Part shown: positions 8,676 to 16,910 of the stretch, in pieces
Position numbering within the stretch: position 1 is the stretch's first letter
Layout of the letters: each line of letters begins with the position of its first letter
Assembly (NCBI GenBank): GCA_017303905.1
Contig: JAFLBH010000002.1
Coordinates: forward strand, 496,001-560,000
Length of the DNA: 64,000 nt
Direction: 5' to 3'
Origin: Bacteroidota bacterium
Lineage (GTDB): Bacteria; Bacteroidota; Bacteroidia; B-17B0; Aurantibacillaceae
Notes under the pieces: model-generated
What the model was told of the DNA's origin: nothing
What the model saw: only the letters and a program-made list of their open reading frames with translations
The model's database searches: none
Program-made: the position numbers and the translations under genes

Positions 8676-8912
8676 ATGACTGCAAAAATTACTTATCCGG
8701 AAATTCAAAAACTGTATGGCGTACCTTTAGATCATGTTGCAAAGCCACATCAGCCTTTTAAACTCACTACGACACATTATGTAGTGGGTGGGGTTATTAT
8801 TTGTTTAGCAGCATACGGCGCATACTGTATCTTTAAAGATGTGTCTTCTAAGTTTGAAGGCAAGACCGAATTCAAATTCAGACACAAAGACAAGACACAA
8901 CCCGATGCTTAA
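8676..8912 (+). CDS. Small single-pass membrane protein
   Basis: A 78-aa protein with one hydrophobic segment at about residues 33-52 (YVVGGVIICLAAYGAYCIF), a short N-terminal cytoplasmic part and a charged C-terminal tail rich in K and D. It starts 10 nt after the zinc-finger gene, so the two are probably cotranscribed, and it is followed within 20 nt by a terminator. No known family is recognised. Confidence 0.6.
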   Translation: MTAKITYPEIQKLYGVPLDHVAKPHQPFKLTTTHYVVGGVIICLAAYGAYCIFKDVSSKFEGKTEFKFRHKDKTQPDA

Positions 8913-8931
8913 ACTAATTACTCTTCCAAAT

Positions 8932-8963
8932 AAAAAGAGAGAACAAACGTTCTCTCTTTTTTT
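8932..8963 (+). terminator. Rho-independent terminator after the small membrane protein gene
   Basis: AAAAAGAGAGAAC (8932-8944) pairs perfectly over 13 bp with GTTCTCTCTTTTT (8949-8961) around an AAAC loop and ends in a T run. It is nearly symmetrical and could work in both directions. Confidence 0.85.
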
Positions 8964-8973
8964 GCCCCTGTAC

Positions 8974-9149
8974 TTTTTGTGCCGGTTCACTCTTTTGAAA
9001 TTTTTGTGCCGGTGTAAACGGGCGTTTACTCCCGTTTACGGTTGATTTATCAAATTGGTGTTTCCCAATGGGTTACCCTCAATTATGCCCGTAAACTCCC
9101 GTAAATGCGGGTATCCGGAGGAAAACACCCGTTTATACCGGATAACGGG
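8974..9149. repeat. Iteron-like repeat region (TTTTTGTGCCGGT and CCCGTTTA motifs)
   Basis: TTTTTGTGCCGGT occurs twice (8974-8986 and 9001-9013). It is followed by CCCGT(T/A)(T/A)A copies: an inverted pair GTAAACGGG/CCCGTTTAC at 9014-9022 and 9031-9039, direct copies at 9088-9095 and 9098-9105, another at 9128-9135, and a partial TAACGGG at 9143-9149. This much regular repetition in the 587-bp gap 8913-9499 suggests a cluster of protein-binding sites, such as operators or an origin/transfer region. Confidence 0.6.
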
Positions 9150-9262
9150 AGTTCTTTCGGGTCAAAATTTATATCCTAATATAAATTTCCCTTGATAAAA
9201 GGTTGTTTATAATTCGGTTTATTCATTTTATTAACACGTTTACAAAGGCAAAAAGAATAGAT

Positions 9263-9270
9263 TATCTTTG
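9263..9270 (+). promoter_or_regulatory. Probable -7 box for the cargo operon
   Basis: TATCTTTG matches the Bacteroidota -7 consensus and predicts a start near 9277, giving a ~220-nt leader in front of the ATG at 9500. The -33 element is not convincing. Confidence 0.45.
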
Positions 9271-9354
9271 ATATAAGACAAACAAAAATTAGCGTATAGG
9301 AAAAATATAGAAACATAACATATTAGCGTAAGTAAAATTCTTAGCAACCCGGAA

Positions 9355-9483
9355 ACCGCGAAATTTCAACTGCTGTACAAGAAAAACTTAAATGCTCACG
9401 TCAAGGCGTGGGGTTTAGTTTATTTGTACAGCAACGTGCTTCGCGGTACGTCGGGCGTGCAGTATTCTGAATTTCCACGCCGA
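9355..9483 (+). ncRNA. Long structured RNA leader or small RNA upstream of the cargo operon
   Basis: Nested inverted repeats form one long hairpin: outer stem ACCGCGAA (9355-9362) with TTCGCGGT (9440-9447); middle stem TGCTGTACAA (9371-9380) with TTGTACAGCA (9424-9433); inner AAACTTAAA (9384-9392) with TTTAGTTT (9414-9421), one bulge; and CACG (9397-9400) with CGTG (9407-9410). A second hairpin, TCGGGCGTG (9451-9459) with CACGCCGA (9476-9483), one bulge, lies 16 nt before the ATG at 9500. CCACGCC (9475-9481) can alternatively pair with GGCGTGG (9405-9411), giving a competing fold. The base pairing is directly visible. Whether it acts as a cis regulator, a small RNA or a DNA recombination hairpin is open. 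Confidence 0.6.
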
Positions 9484-9499
9484 TTTATTTTATAACGAC

Positions 9500-10849
9500 A
9501 TGAGCCAATACTACAAATTAGATTTAATAAACGTACTTAACCATTGCACCAATACTGACATACTAAAAATGACAGAGGTGTGCCTTACTTCTGAATGGCT
9601 AAAGCAAGTTGTGATATCACAACCCGAATCGGTCCTTGCTAGGATTAGAGAAGATTTTAAACTTTCCAGTGATTACGAGGTAGCAGAATTAATTCACAGG
9701 TTAAATTCAATCGAATTATCGGATGTGCTAAAAAAATACTTGCATAGATCTGTAATGATGGATCAATTAACAGATATTAATCCCGACACAAGAGATGCTC
9801 TTATCAATTATAAGATGAACGAGGAGAGAAAAAAGTTTGTTGCAAAATTAGAAAATGCCAAAAGGATTTTCGATTCTGATAAAAACAATTATGAAAAAAT
9901 CTTCGAATTATTGGAATTGAACACACCGAAGGTGTTTATCTCAGTCAACAAAGAAAAATCCACAGAGTATCGAGACGCTATTGTGTCTATGATTAATGAT
10001 TTAGTAAAGCTAGAAATTGAAACAAGTTTTGGGGACAGATTTTTAGCAAAAATGAATGGTAAAAAAACCAACAAGAAATTGCCCGACAACATTAATATAC
10101 GAAACGTACATGGTAATTCGGTTGTTTTTGATTTTTATGTAAAAAAGGGAAAGCAGGAAGTGACTTTTAATGGAAATGAATTACACGAAGCCAATCATTT
10201 TTTTGTTTTATGGATAGGTGATTTCATGGGTTTTGAAGATAGTGAAAGGCTTAAACAGTTGTACGCGATTAACGCAAAAAGCTTAATTCCTTTCATGGAT
10301 GATCTTTACTTATATGATTCGATTTTTTGGGATGGAACAGAAGTTTGCGGCGTGCTAAATAATCAAGGTGATGTAATTCTTCCGTCGAAATTTAGTCAAA
10401 TTGAAAGAATTGGATTTTCAGATTATTTTAAAGCCAACCGTTTAAAGCTGCATGGGGAAATAGAAGGAGAAGGTTGGGAATATTATGATAAGAACGGGAG
10501 AAGAGTAAATGGTGAGTTGATAGAAGGAGAGTTCGATGAAAAATACCACATGGATTTAATAAACAAATATAGATATGTTAAAGAAATAATTTGGACTGAG
10601 AAGGAATTGAACCACATGAAAACTATTGGTCAAAAGAAATTCTCAAAATGGTTTGAAAGTTTTGATGAGCTAAAAGACTTAACAGAAACAATAATGATTG
10701 ATTATAAAACTGTTTACCGGAATCCAAATATAAAACATTACATCGTTAATGATTTTTATGTCTGCTTTTCCAATTTAAACGGCAAAGAAATGGTTGGTGT
10801 TGGTATTGATCCAGATTTGAATGTAGATTTTAATTTTCAAGAAGAATAA
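9500..10849 (+). CDS. Uncharacterised 449-aa protein, first gene of the cargo operon
   Basis: Soluble, without signal peptide or membrane segment. The N-terminal third is helical with a charged coiled-coil part (about residues 100-140). Residues about 284-310 resemble one WG-type repeat (GVLNNQGDVILPSKFSQI). The C-terminus is acidic and ends FNFQEE. I do not recognise a family or a catalytic motif. It begins a three-gene run with gaps of 15 and 13 nt to the next two genes and is preceded by the structured leader, which suggests controlled coexpression. Its position in a serine-recombinase element and a nuclease partner make a defence or addiction role possible, but this is inference. Confidence 0.75.
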   Translation: MSQYYKLDLINVLNHCTNTDILKMTEVCLTSEWLKQVVISQPESVLARIREDFKLSSDYEVAELIHRLNSIELSDVLKKYLHRSVMMDQLTDINPDTRDALINYKMNEERKKFVAKLENAKRIFDSDKNNYEKIFELLELNTPKVFISVNKEKSTEYRDAIVSMINDLVKLEIETSFGDRFLAKMNGKKTNKKLPDNINIRNVHGNSVVFDFYVKKGKQEVTFNGNELHEANHFFVLWIGDFMGFEDSERLKQLYAINAKSLIPFMDDLYLYDSIFWDGTEVCGVLNNQGDVILPSKFSQIERIGFSDYFKANRLKLHGEIEGEGWEYYDKNGRRVNGELIEGEFDEKYHMDLINKYRYVKEIIWTEKELNHMKTIGQKKFSKWFESFDELKDLTETIMIDYKTVYRNPNIKHYIVNDFYVCFSNLNGKEMVGVGIDPDLNVDFNFQEE

Positions 10850-10864
10850 ACTAAAAATAGAATT

Positions 10865-11233
10865 ATGGTAAAGATAGAAAGAGGAATAATTGTAGCCGAA
10901 ATAGACACTGATGATGTTTATGTTCACGGGGTGGGGAAAATATTCAAACTAAACATTGGGTCAATGTTTGAACGGGAGTATAAGAACAAAGAGCAGGTTC
11001 TGGGAGTTGAGATCGATAAAAAGTTCACTCTATGTCACGAATTTGAATTGAATGACGATAAAAAACTCTTTGGTTATATAATAAATAATGGATTTGGCAG
11101 TACTGCTATAAGAGTTCAAACAATAAAAGATTTTGATAAAAACACGCACTATCCATTTAATCATGATAAGGACTATTCACTTGGTGAGGAACTTGTAATT
11201 AAGAAAGAAAGTATTGTAAATTTTACTGACTAA
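10865..11233 (+). CDS. Small uncharacterised protein of the cargo operon
   Basis: A 122-aa soluble protein rich in D, E, K and G with predicted beta-strand content (GIIVAEIDTDDVYVHGVGKIF). No cysteine pair, signal or known motif is seen. It lies 15 nt after the 449-aa gene and 13 nt before the nuclease-like gene, so it is almost certainly cotranslated. Its small size and acidic character would suit an inhibitor or accessory subunit of either neighbour, but nothing in the sequence proves this. Confidence 0.65.
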   Translation: MVKIERGIIVAEIDTDDVYVHGVGKIFKLNIGSMFEREYKNKEQVLGVEIDKKFTLCHEFELNDDKKLFGYIINNGFGSTAIRVQTIKDFDKNTHYPFNHDKDYSLGEELVIKKESIVNFTD

Positions 11234-11246
11234 GGAAAAATAATTA

Positions 11247-11963
11247 ATGGGACTGAAGCAGCACCATACTCTAAAGAAAATAGTTAAGGCTCTTGTTAAT
11301 ACAATTGAAAGAGAATATCATACCAATGAAGCTACTTTCAAGCATAATTTCTTTTATCACCTGAAAAAAGAAGCGCCTGATCACATTGTAACTGTTGAAG
11401 AGAATATGATGAGACATACAAAATATAATGGTAGAGCAGATTTCTATCTAGCAGATCCTCGATCAAAATCATATAAAAATAATGTAGTGATTGAATTTAA
11501 GAATGGATGCTACAATAAAGAACAAATTTTAAAGGATATCAGAAAACTTGAAGGATTTCACAAACTTAATAATTCAATTTCGCCACTTTTCATTAATACT
11601 TTTACGACAAAGTTGGATTTTCTTAAATTCTTAGAATTAGTGGATGTATTTCAAAAAACTAAAGTCTATTCAATTGCCATTTGCCCTCAACTGGATAATT
11701 TTTTTCACATGAATGGACTTGAGACTGTAAAATTTCCTTTGGACAAAACAACTATTATTACGAGTAACGCAAGGCTTTTAGAACAAAGGATAATTCCAGA
11801 GAATGTTTCAACTATTAGAATCCCAAATTTGAAAGGAATGACCAAGTTTATTAATCTTTATCCTAATTCAAAGTCAAATGCTTACTATAAGCAAATGAAC
11901 AGTGAAAAGAGAAAAAGCGGAGAGCCGCCATATATTAAGTTTGTACATCCCACAAGGCGATAA
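11247..11963 (+). CDS. PD-(D/E)XK nuclease-like protein
   Basis: A 238-aa protein with the core pattern of restriction-endonuclease-fold nucleases: Asp65 in NGRADFYLAD, then Glu83-x-Lys85 in NVVIEFKNG, followed by a helix (KEQILKDIRKLEGF) that fits the fold. An N-terminal helix with a conserved-looking Glu (EREYHTNEATFKHNFFYHL) precedes it. The C-terminus is basic and may contact nucleic acid. It is the last gene of the cargo operon. The nuclease-fold call is from motif spacing only; a DNA-targeting effector is the likeliest function. Confidence 0.65.
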   Translation: MGLKQHHTLKKIVKALVNTIEREYHTNEATFKHNFFYHLKKEAPDHIVTVEENMMRHTKYNGRADFYLADPRSKSYKNNVVIEFKNGCYNKEQILKDIRKLEGFHKLNNSISPLFINTFTTKLDFLKFLELVDVFQKTKVYSIAICPQLDNFFHMNGLETVKFPLDKTTIITSNARLLEQRIIPENVSTIRIPNLKGMTKFINLYPNSKSNAYYKQMNSEKRKSGEPPYIKFVHPTRR

Positions 11964-12097
11964 AACATTATCTTAAATAACGAGAATATCACTGTTTTTC
12001 GAGCTCATATTAAATTCAAAAACCTTGGTTCTATTTACAAATTACGGAAAAGGAAATGAAGAACCTGAAAAATATATCAGAAGATACGGAAAAGATT

Positions 12098-13348
12098 TTA
12101 CGCATTAGCAGCCTTGTATGCTTCTGCAAGTCCTTTTCTAATTTGTTTGTATTTAGTCCAATCAAAAGTTCTTAAAAAGTCGGATGCTGCTTTTGCGCCT
12201 CTCACAAACAAATCAACTTTTGCTTCGTCCTTTATTCCAAAATCTAACCAGTTATGCCCATCAATATTTACCATGCAAATCAGCTTTTGAAAATCCGGAT
12301 TTTTGAGTAGAAAATTGTAATCGTGTATATGCCTTGCGGAATCAAATATAGCTCCTAAGTATGGGAAAAATTTATCGGTTTTCTTTTCCTGTGTTCTATC
12401 TTCTCCAAGCTTTACACCCAAAGTAGGCGCATGTGGCACCTTAGTATGTTGATGAAATATATCAATCGGGAAATTAGACATAATCCCCCCATCAACAAAT
12501 GTTACTTCAGTCGGCGTATTACCTACATAACCTGTCTTAATTTTCCAGTTTTCCCAGGCTTTTGCTCCTTGCGGTATATTTTTTATTCTAAAAGGAAAGA
12601 AGAAAAAAGGAATAGACATAGTTGCTCTTACGAAATCAGACGGACAAACATTTTCAGGCTCATGCCAAAAAAGACTCGCCATTTCCGGAAAAATAATTTT
12701 GCTCTCTGTTGAAACGTCGGCAGCAACTATTACAACCCTCTCAAATATTTCGGAGCTGTAAATAATATTTTTATCATATCGATTGAACAATCCCCCATTA
12801 GGACTTTTCTTTCTTAACTCCATTAAATCTTTTAATGTTTTTATTCCTTTTAAATGTAGTAATGATTTCATCCACATGTGAAAATTAGTTCCCGGATTCA
12901 ATCCAAGATCATTATGGAAGTTATCAATTACTTGTAATCCCTTAATCGATAACTTAACCGTACCGGCATTTGTGATCAACGCTTCAATAAATCCGCGCGC
13001 ATCTCTGTCTCCATCTACAAAATCATTAAAATTCTTGTTGCATATCTGTGCTAATATCCAATCCGTTTTTGCTTCGTGTATCGGTCCGGCGGCCGCCATG
13101 AGCATGGTGTTGATTGCTCCGGCAGATGTGCCTCCCAATTGCAGGAAACGTATGTTCATCTGTTCCAAAACATAAACATAGCCGGCCAGGGCTACCCCCA
13201 GTACCCCGCCGCCTTCCATAACTAGATCAACATATTGGTGTATTCCATCAGTAACATCAGACAATTCCTTCTCATGGATTTTTTCTTCTTTTAACTGCGA
13301 AATAATATTTAGGACGGCAGCTTCATTTGTAAATTGCTCAACTTTCAT
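12098..13348 (-). CDS. Patatin-like phospholipase
   Basis: A 416-aa patatin with the oxyanion loop EGGGVLGVALAGY (about residues 45-57), the nucleophile elbow GGTSAGAIN with Ser75, and the catalytic aspartate Asp286 in VDGGIMSNFPID. Patatins hydrolyse acyl esters of phospholipids. No signal peptide is seen, so the enzyme is made as a soluble cytoplasmic protein, unless it leaves by lysis or with the Tc complex. It is the last gene of the Tc toxin operon, starting 2 nt after the stop of the L,D-transpeptidase-like gene. Its context suggests a membrane-damaging effector or helper, but a housekeeping lipid role cannot be excluded. Confidence 0.85.
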   Translation of the reverse strand: MKVEQFTNEAAVLNIISQLKEEKIHEKELSDVTDGIHQYVDLVMEGGGVLGVALAGYVYVLEQMNIRFLQLGGTSAGAINTMLMAAAGPIHEAKTDWILAQICNKNFNDFVDGDRDARGFIEALITNAGTVKLSIKGLQVIDNFHNDLGLNPGTNFHMWMKSLLHLKGIKTLKDLMELRKKSPNGGLFNRYDKNIIYSSEIFERVVIVAADVSTESKIIFPEMASLFWHEPENVCPSDFVRATMSIPFFFFPFRIKNIPQGAKAWENWKIKTGYVGNTPTEVTFVDGGIMSNFPIDIFHQHTKVPHAPTLGVKLGEDRTQEKKTDKFFPYLGAIFDSARHIHDYNFLLKNPDFQKLICMVNIDGHNWLDFGIKDEAKVDLFVRGAKAASDFLRTFDWTKYKQIRKGLAEAYKAANA

Positions 13349-13350
13349 GT

Positions 13351-14085
13351 TTAGATTAAATCTTTTTCTTCAATCAAAGTGTATGTGAATTTGTTCCCGC
13401 CTGTATTTTTAAACTGTTCACATATGCCTATAAATTCTTCCTTTTGATACCAGTCTTCAAAAACCTGGCAACCCGCGCTGTAAGCGCCGATCTTATCTGT
13501 CTTAGTGATTTTTTTTGCGCCATGTATGTTGCATCCGAAAAAGCCGGTTTCCTCAACACCAAGATTCTCTGCAATGCCGTCCCTGTCATTATCCCTGTAA
13601 ACGGTGATCTTGCCACCCGTTTGTACAAGTGCTTTATGATCTGCTTTTTTATGTTTTCCTAATTGGTAACAATTAACATATTGCCCGGGTTTCATAACGG
13701 CGCATCCTTTTACATTCAGTAATCTCACCGACTGGTAATAAACCCCTGGATCGGTTGTGATCACGTATATCTTCAGGCGTTCTTTATTTTTATCACTGTT
13801 GTACTGAGCCAAAGCAAAATTTGTATTACGACCTATTTTCCCGTCCTCTGCCAGTGCCTTGCCGTCTTTTCCTTTGTAAGCCCATTTGTTGAGCCACTTT
13901 TGTTTTTGCAGTACATTATAATTGGATGGGATCACAGGCTGTTTAAAAACAAGGCATAAAAAGTCATTGAAGATATCAGGGGCTTGAAGTGTTGTACGGA
14001 TGCCGATTAGGTTCGGTGAATCTGAGAACCACTTATATTTTAACCTATCGATAGTCGTGTGAAATAAATCGGTTGTCAATTTCAT
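13351..14085 (-). CDS. L,D-transpeptidase (YkuD)-like protein
   Basis: A 244-aa protein without signal peptide. Residues 185-207 read CNIHGAKKIT...AYSAGCQV, with His188 and Cys206 placed like the HG...SxGC catalytic pair of YkuD-fold L,D-transpeptidases, and a DRDG stretch (about 167-170) precedes it. The N-terminal half is unrecognised but contains a GKIGRNTNFAL segment resembling peptidoglycan-binding modules. An enzyme that cuts or cross-links peptidoglycan is therefore plausible, perhaps to help release the Tc particles. It lies 46 nt after the nucleotidyltransferase-like gene and 2 nt before the patatin gene. The family call is moderate. Confidence 0.55.
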   Translation of the reverse strand: MKLTTDLFHTTIDRLKYKWFSDSPNLIGIRTTLQAPDIFNDFLCLVFKQPVIPSNYNVLQKQKWLNKWAYKGKDGKALAEDGKIGRNTNFALAQYNSDKNKERLKIYVITTDPGVYYQSVRLLNVKGCAVMKPGQYVNCYQLGKHKKADHKALVQTGGKITVYRDNDRDGIAENLGVEETGFFGCNIHGAKKITKTDKIGAYSAGCQVFEDWYQKEEFIGICEQFKNTGGNKFTYTLIEEKDLI

Positions 14086-14131
14086 AAATGATGGTAAGTG
14101 GTTTTTAATTCATTCCTAGTGCTAATGTTCT

Positions 14132-14662
14132 TTAATTATTTTCCGATAACAATACCGGGTTAGAAAACATATATCCGGAGTTTATTAATTGCAGCTGCTT
14201 TTCTGTGGGGTATTCGGTCTGCATTTGCCATAGGTCTTCTTCAACTTGAATGGCATTGTGATACTGTTTTTTTAACTCGCCGTCAATGATCCATCTATCG
14301 GATAATAAATAGATTCTTGTTTGGACCACCTCATCTCTTTTCAATTCAGAGTAAAACAACAGGTTATCAAACCAAAGTATATCAAAAAAAACATTGTATT
14401 TTTCTATTCCCAGTTTAGTTCCTTCGTGAATGAGCTTTTTTATCTGAGCCCTATTCTCGTTTTTTGTCAGAATAATATCTACATCCTGGGTATGTTCCCT
14501 CTTTCCATTCATTTTTTCTAAAAAACCACCGACAAGATAAATATCGAAGAATTTAGTTTCTTCCAGTTTAAAAAAATCGCATTTCCAGCTTTCGAATATT
14601 TCTCTGGTTGGCCATTGCCAATTTACGTCGGCTTCGATACTTCCATATTTTATCCTGCCCAT
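14132..14662 (-). CDS. Nucleotidyltransferase-like protein
   Basis: A 176-aa soluble protein. The segment YLVGGFLEKMNGKREHTQDVDIIL has a glycine pair followed by the D-x-D pattern (Asp60, Asp62) typical of the polymerase-beta-type nucleotidyltransferase fold, with a possible third acid at Asp94 (FFDILWF). Such proteins transfer nucleotides to proteins, RNA or antibiotics, or act as toxins or antitoxins. It is separated by only 2 nt from the NHL-repeat gene and lies in the middle of the Tc operon. No HEPN partner is visible. The fold assignment is by eye. Confidence 0.55.
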   Translation of the reverse strand: MGRIKYGSIEADVNWQWPTREIFESWKCDFFKLEETKFFDIYLVGGFLEKMNGKREHTQDVDIILTKNENRAQIKKLIHEGTKLGIEKYNVFFDILWFDNLLFYSELKRDEVVQTRIYLLSDRWIIDGELKKQYHNAIQVEEDLWQMQTEYPTEKQLQLINSGYMFSNPVLLSENN

Positions 14663-14664
14663 AT

Positions 14665-16005
14665 CTATTCTATTGATAGCTTACTGCTGTACATTGATCT
14701 TTTATCCTCGAGAAGAATACAGCTATACAATCCGGCTGCAAGATGAGAAAGGTCAATTTTGTTTGTTTCGGCAGTTAGCTCCTGCGAATGAACAACCTGG
14801 CCTAACGCATTTCTAACGGTCAATTCTCCCTTATTAATTTCTCCTTCGGTCTTTATACTAAATACTCCATTATTCGGATTGGGATAAATTTTCAGGTTAG
14901 CGTGGTCTTTTGTTAAAGAGGGTATTCCGGCTAGGCAGTCATTAATGCACACTATCCTTATTCGGTTATTCCATGAATCAGAAATGATGACATTACCCGA
15001 CGCATTCACAGCAACCGATTGAGGATGGTTTAATTGGGCAATGGTAGCAAGCCCGCCATCGCCCCCGCCGCTTGCAACACCGTTGCCGGCAAAAGTTGAA
15101 ATTATTCCGGAGGTACTCACCACTCTTACTCTGTGATTGTATCCATCAGCAATATATAGATTACCTGAGGCATCAAAAGCGATTCCTTCCGCGGCAATTT
15201 TTGCGCTGGTAGCTGGGCCTCCATCACCAGTAAAACCTGAACTCCCGGTGCCTGCATATGTCGATATAATGCCGGAAGTATTTACCTTCCTTACACGTGG
15301 ACCGGTAACAATAAACAGGTTACCTGCTCCATCTACAGCTAAACTGCTTAATTTTTCTAAATCTGCGCTAGTTGCAGGTCCTCCGTCTCCCTGCCAGCCG
15401 GAAACCCCGGTTCCGGCAAAGGTTGTAATAATACCGGATGGATCTACTTTTCTGACTCTGGTGTTTCCTGCATCAGCTATGTAAATATTTCCGGATGCAT
15501 CAGTCGCAATATCTTGTGGAAAATTTAATTTCGCGTTGGTTGCTGGTCCTCCATCTCCACTGAAACCGAATGTGCCGTCTCCAGCAAAGGTTGTAATAAT
15601 TCCGGACAAATCTACTTTCCTGACGCGATGATTCCAGGTGTCCGCTATATACACATTACCTGAAGCATCAAACGCGACACCCCCCGGGGCCTTTATGTGA
15701 GCAAAATTGGCCGATGCTCCATCACCTCCGTATGTGGCGTTGCCTGTTCCGGCAAAGGTAGTAATAATGCCCGACGTGTTTACTTTGCGCACCTTGTTGT
15801 TATTCTGATCGGAAATATAAACGTTACCAGCTGCATCGGCAGCAACATAGAACGGATTTACACACTCCGCATTTACAGCTTGGCCGCCATCGCCACTATT
15901 GCCTAAGCTTCCGGTAAAGGCAAAGGGGTAAATGTTTTGGGCGTTAACTTTACAAAAAAGTATACACGCAATAATTAAAACTTTAAGAAATCCTCTTGCT
16001 TTCAT
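14665..16005 (-). CDS. NHL-repeat protein with T9SS sorting domain
   Basis: A 446-aa protein with a signal peptide (FLKVLIIACILFCKVNAQ) followed by about six NHL-type repeats of the form GDGGPATxAxLxxPxxVAxDASGNxYIADxxNxRVRKVxxSGIITTFAG, which form a beta-propeller, and a C-terminal type A T9SS domain (IYPNPNNGVFSIKT to the end). It is therefore exported by type IX secretion and placed on the cell surface or released. It lies inside the Tc operon, 46 nt after the secreted protein gene and 2 nt before the nucleotidyltransferase-like gene. A scaffold or adhesin function is plausible. Domain identification is confident. Confidence 0.88.
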   Translation of the reverse strand: MKARGFLKVLIIACILFCKVNAQNIYPFAFTGSLGNSGDGGQAVNAECVNPFYVAADAAGNVYISDQNNNKVRKVNTSGIITTFAGTGNATYGGDGASANFAHIKAPGGVAFDASGNVYIADTWNHRVRKVDLSGIITTFAGDGTFGFSGDGGPATNAKLNFPQDIATDASGNIYIADAGNTRVRKVDPSGIITTFAGTGVSGWQGDGGPATSADLEKLSSLAVDGAGNLFIVTGPRVRKVNTSGIISTYAGTGSSGFTGDGGPATSAKIAAEGIAFDASGNLYIADGYNHRVRVVSTSGIISTFAGNGVASGGGDGGLATIAQLNHPQSVAVNASGNVIISDSWNNRIRIVCINDCLAGIPSLTKDHANLKIYPNPNNGVFSIKTEGEINKGELTVRNALGQVVHSQELTAETNKIDLSHLAAGLYSCILLEDKRSMYSSKLSIE

Positions 16006-16051
16006 TTCATATTGATTTTGTAATGCTACTCCAATGTCTTATTACTCTTAA

Positions 16052-16909
16052 CTAATCACAACAATTCGTTGGAGAGAATGGGTTGAGAAAAAAATCTTCA
16101 TGGTATAACCAAAGGATTCTTCTATCCAATCGATACATGTATTTACGGTAATTTATTAATTTAAAAAAGGAAACTGGGTATTGTAAAATAAATGAACGAC
16201 TATCTATGTACTCATGATACATGCTTAATACTCCTCCTATAGTCTTCCCTAATAAAGCACCCACAAAATCTTTATTTACGACATAAGTGTTTACAAAATC
16301 GCATTTGTATTTTTCACTATATGAAATCATAACAGACGTTGTTGGTTCTTTAAAATTTACGCTTAAGAAGAGCAGTTCTTTAAATCTCAATGAATCATCC
16401 AATATTTTGATTCTTGTAACATCTTCGATTTTTTCCACAGATGCTCTCTTTCTAAAAATAGGTGTATTATTAGTGAAAAGTAATATTAAATCATTATTAC
16501 CAACCAAAAGGTTATTATTAAAATTTAATAGCTCTTTTTTACTTTTTTTATCAATGCATTTCAACCTTCCATACCATATTGAGCTGTCAATTTGAGTTCT
16601 TTTTATAATACCTACAACACTATCAAAATTAAAATAAATGAGTGCATCAACTGGAGAAGTCATCACGATCTTATACCCACTTTTGCTATTTTTTCCTAAA
16701 CTACCTCTCAAATTACTCAGGCTTACTCGCGTATAAATTGGACTCTTTATAGAATCAAATATGTTAAATGTGAGATCAGATTCTGGAAATCCACTTTTAT
16801 TCAATAAAAATAGTTGATTTATTGAAGTGGTTTTTGTAAGCACGTTCTGAGCATAAACTTTTGAAACAAAAAGCACTAAAATAAATACTATTATTCTTCC
16901 TGTCTGCAT
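16052..16909 (-). CDS. Secreted protein of unknown function in the Tc operon
   Basis: A 285-aa protein with a signal peptide (RIIVFILVLFVSKVYAQ). The start codon lies 1 nt after the TcB-TcC stop (TAG-A-ATG), so translation is probably coupled. The mature part has repeated hydrophobic strands and lysine/serine-rich loops with no known motif or T9SS tail. Because it is fused so tightly to the variable toxin end it might protect the producer or assist export, but this is inference; standard Tc loci have no immunity gene. Confidence 0.7.
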   Translation of the reverse strand: MQTGRIIVFILVLFVSKVYAQNVLTKTTSINQLFLLNKSGFPESDLTFNIFDSIKSPIYTRVSLSNLRGSLGKNSKSGYKIVMTSPVDALIYFNFDSVVGIIKRTQIDSSIWYGRLKCIDKKSKKELLNFNNNLLVGNNDLILLFTNNTPIFRKRASVEKIEDVTRIKILDDSLRFKELLFLSVNFKEPTTSVMISYSEKYKCDFVNTYVVNKDFVGALLGKTIGGVLSMYHEYIDSRSFILQYPVSFFKLINYRKYMYRLDRRILWLYHEDFFLNPFSPTNCCD

Positions 16910-16910
16910 T

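Larger units (their letters stand above)
5361..11963. mobile_element. Putative integrative element inserted at the ssrA 3' end
   Basis: The left junction is marked by the recombinase gene running into the tmRNA 3' end. The following genes (small ORF, MerR-like regulator, zinc-finger protein, small membrane protein, repeat region, structured leader, three cargo genes) look accessory and unlike the Tc operon that starts at 12098. I found no second copy of the tmRNA 3' sequence in the window. The right boundary given is simply the end of the last cargo gene; large serine recombinases need only a short core match, so the real end could lie in 11964-12097 or beyond. Confidence 0.5.

Noticed and set aside
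8974..9149. CRISPR array
   Set aside because: The repeats are only 8-13 bp, irregularly spaced and in both orientations; no Cas genes are present.
9355..9483. Retron or group II intron RNA
   Set aside because: No reverse transcriptase gene is nearby and no intron domain motifs were seen.
11964..12097. Right attachment site of the ssrA element
   Set aside because: No copy of the tmRNA 3' end was found here, and a short serine recombinase core cannot be recognised by eye.
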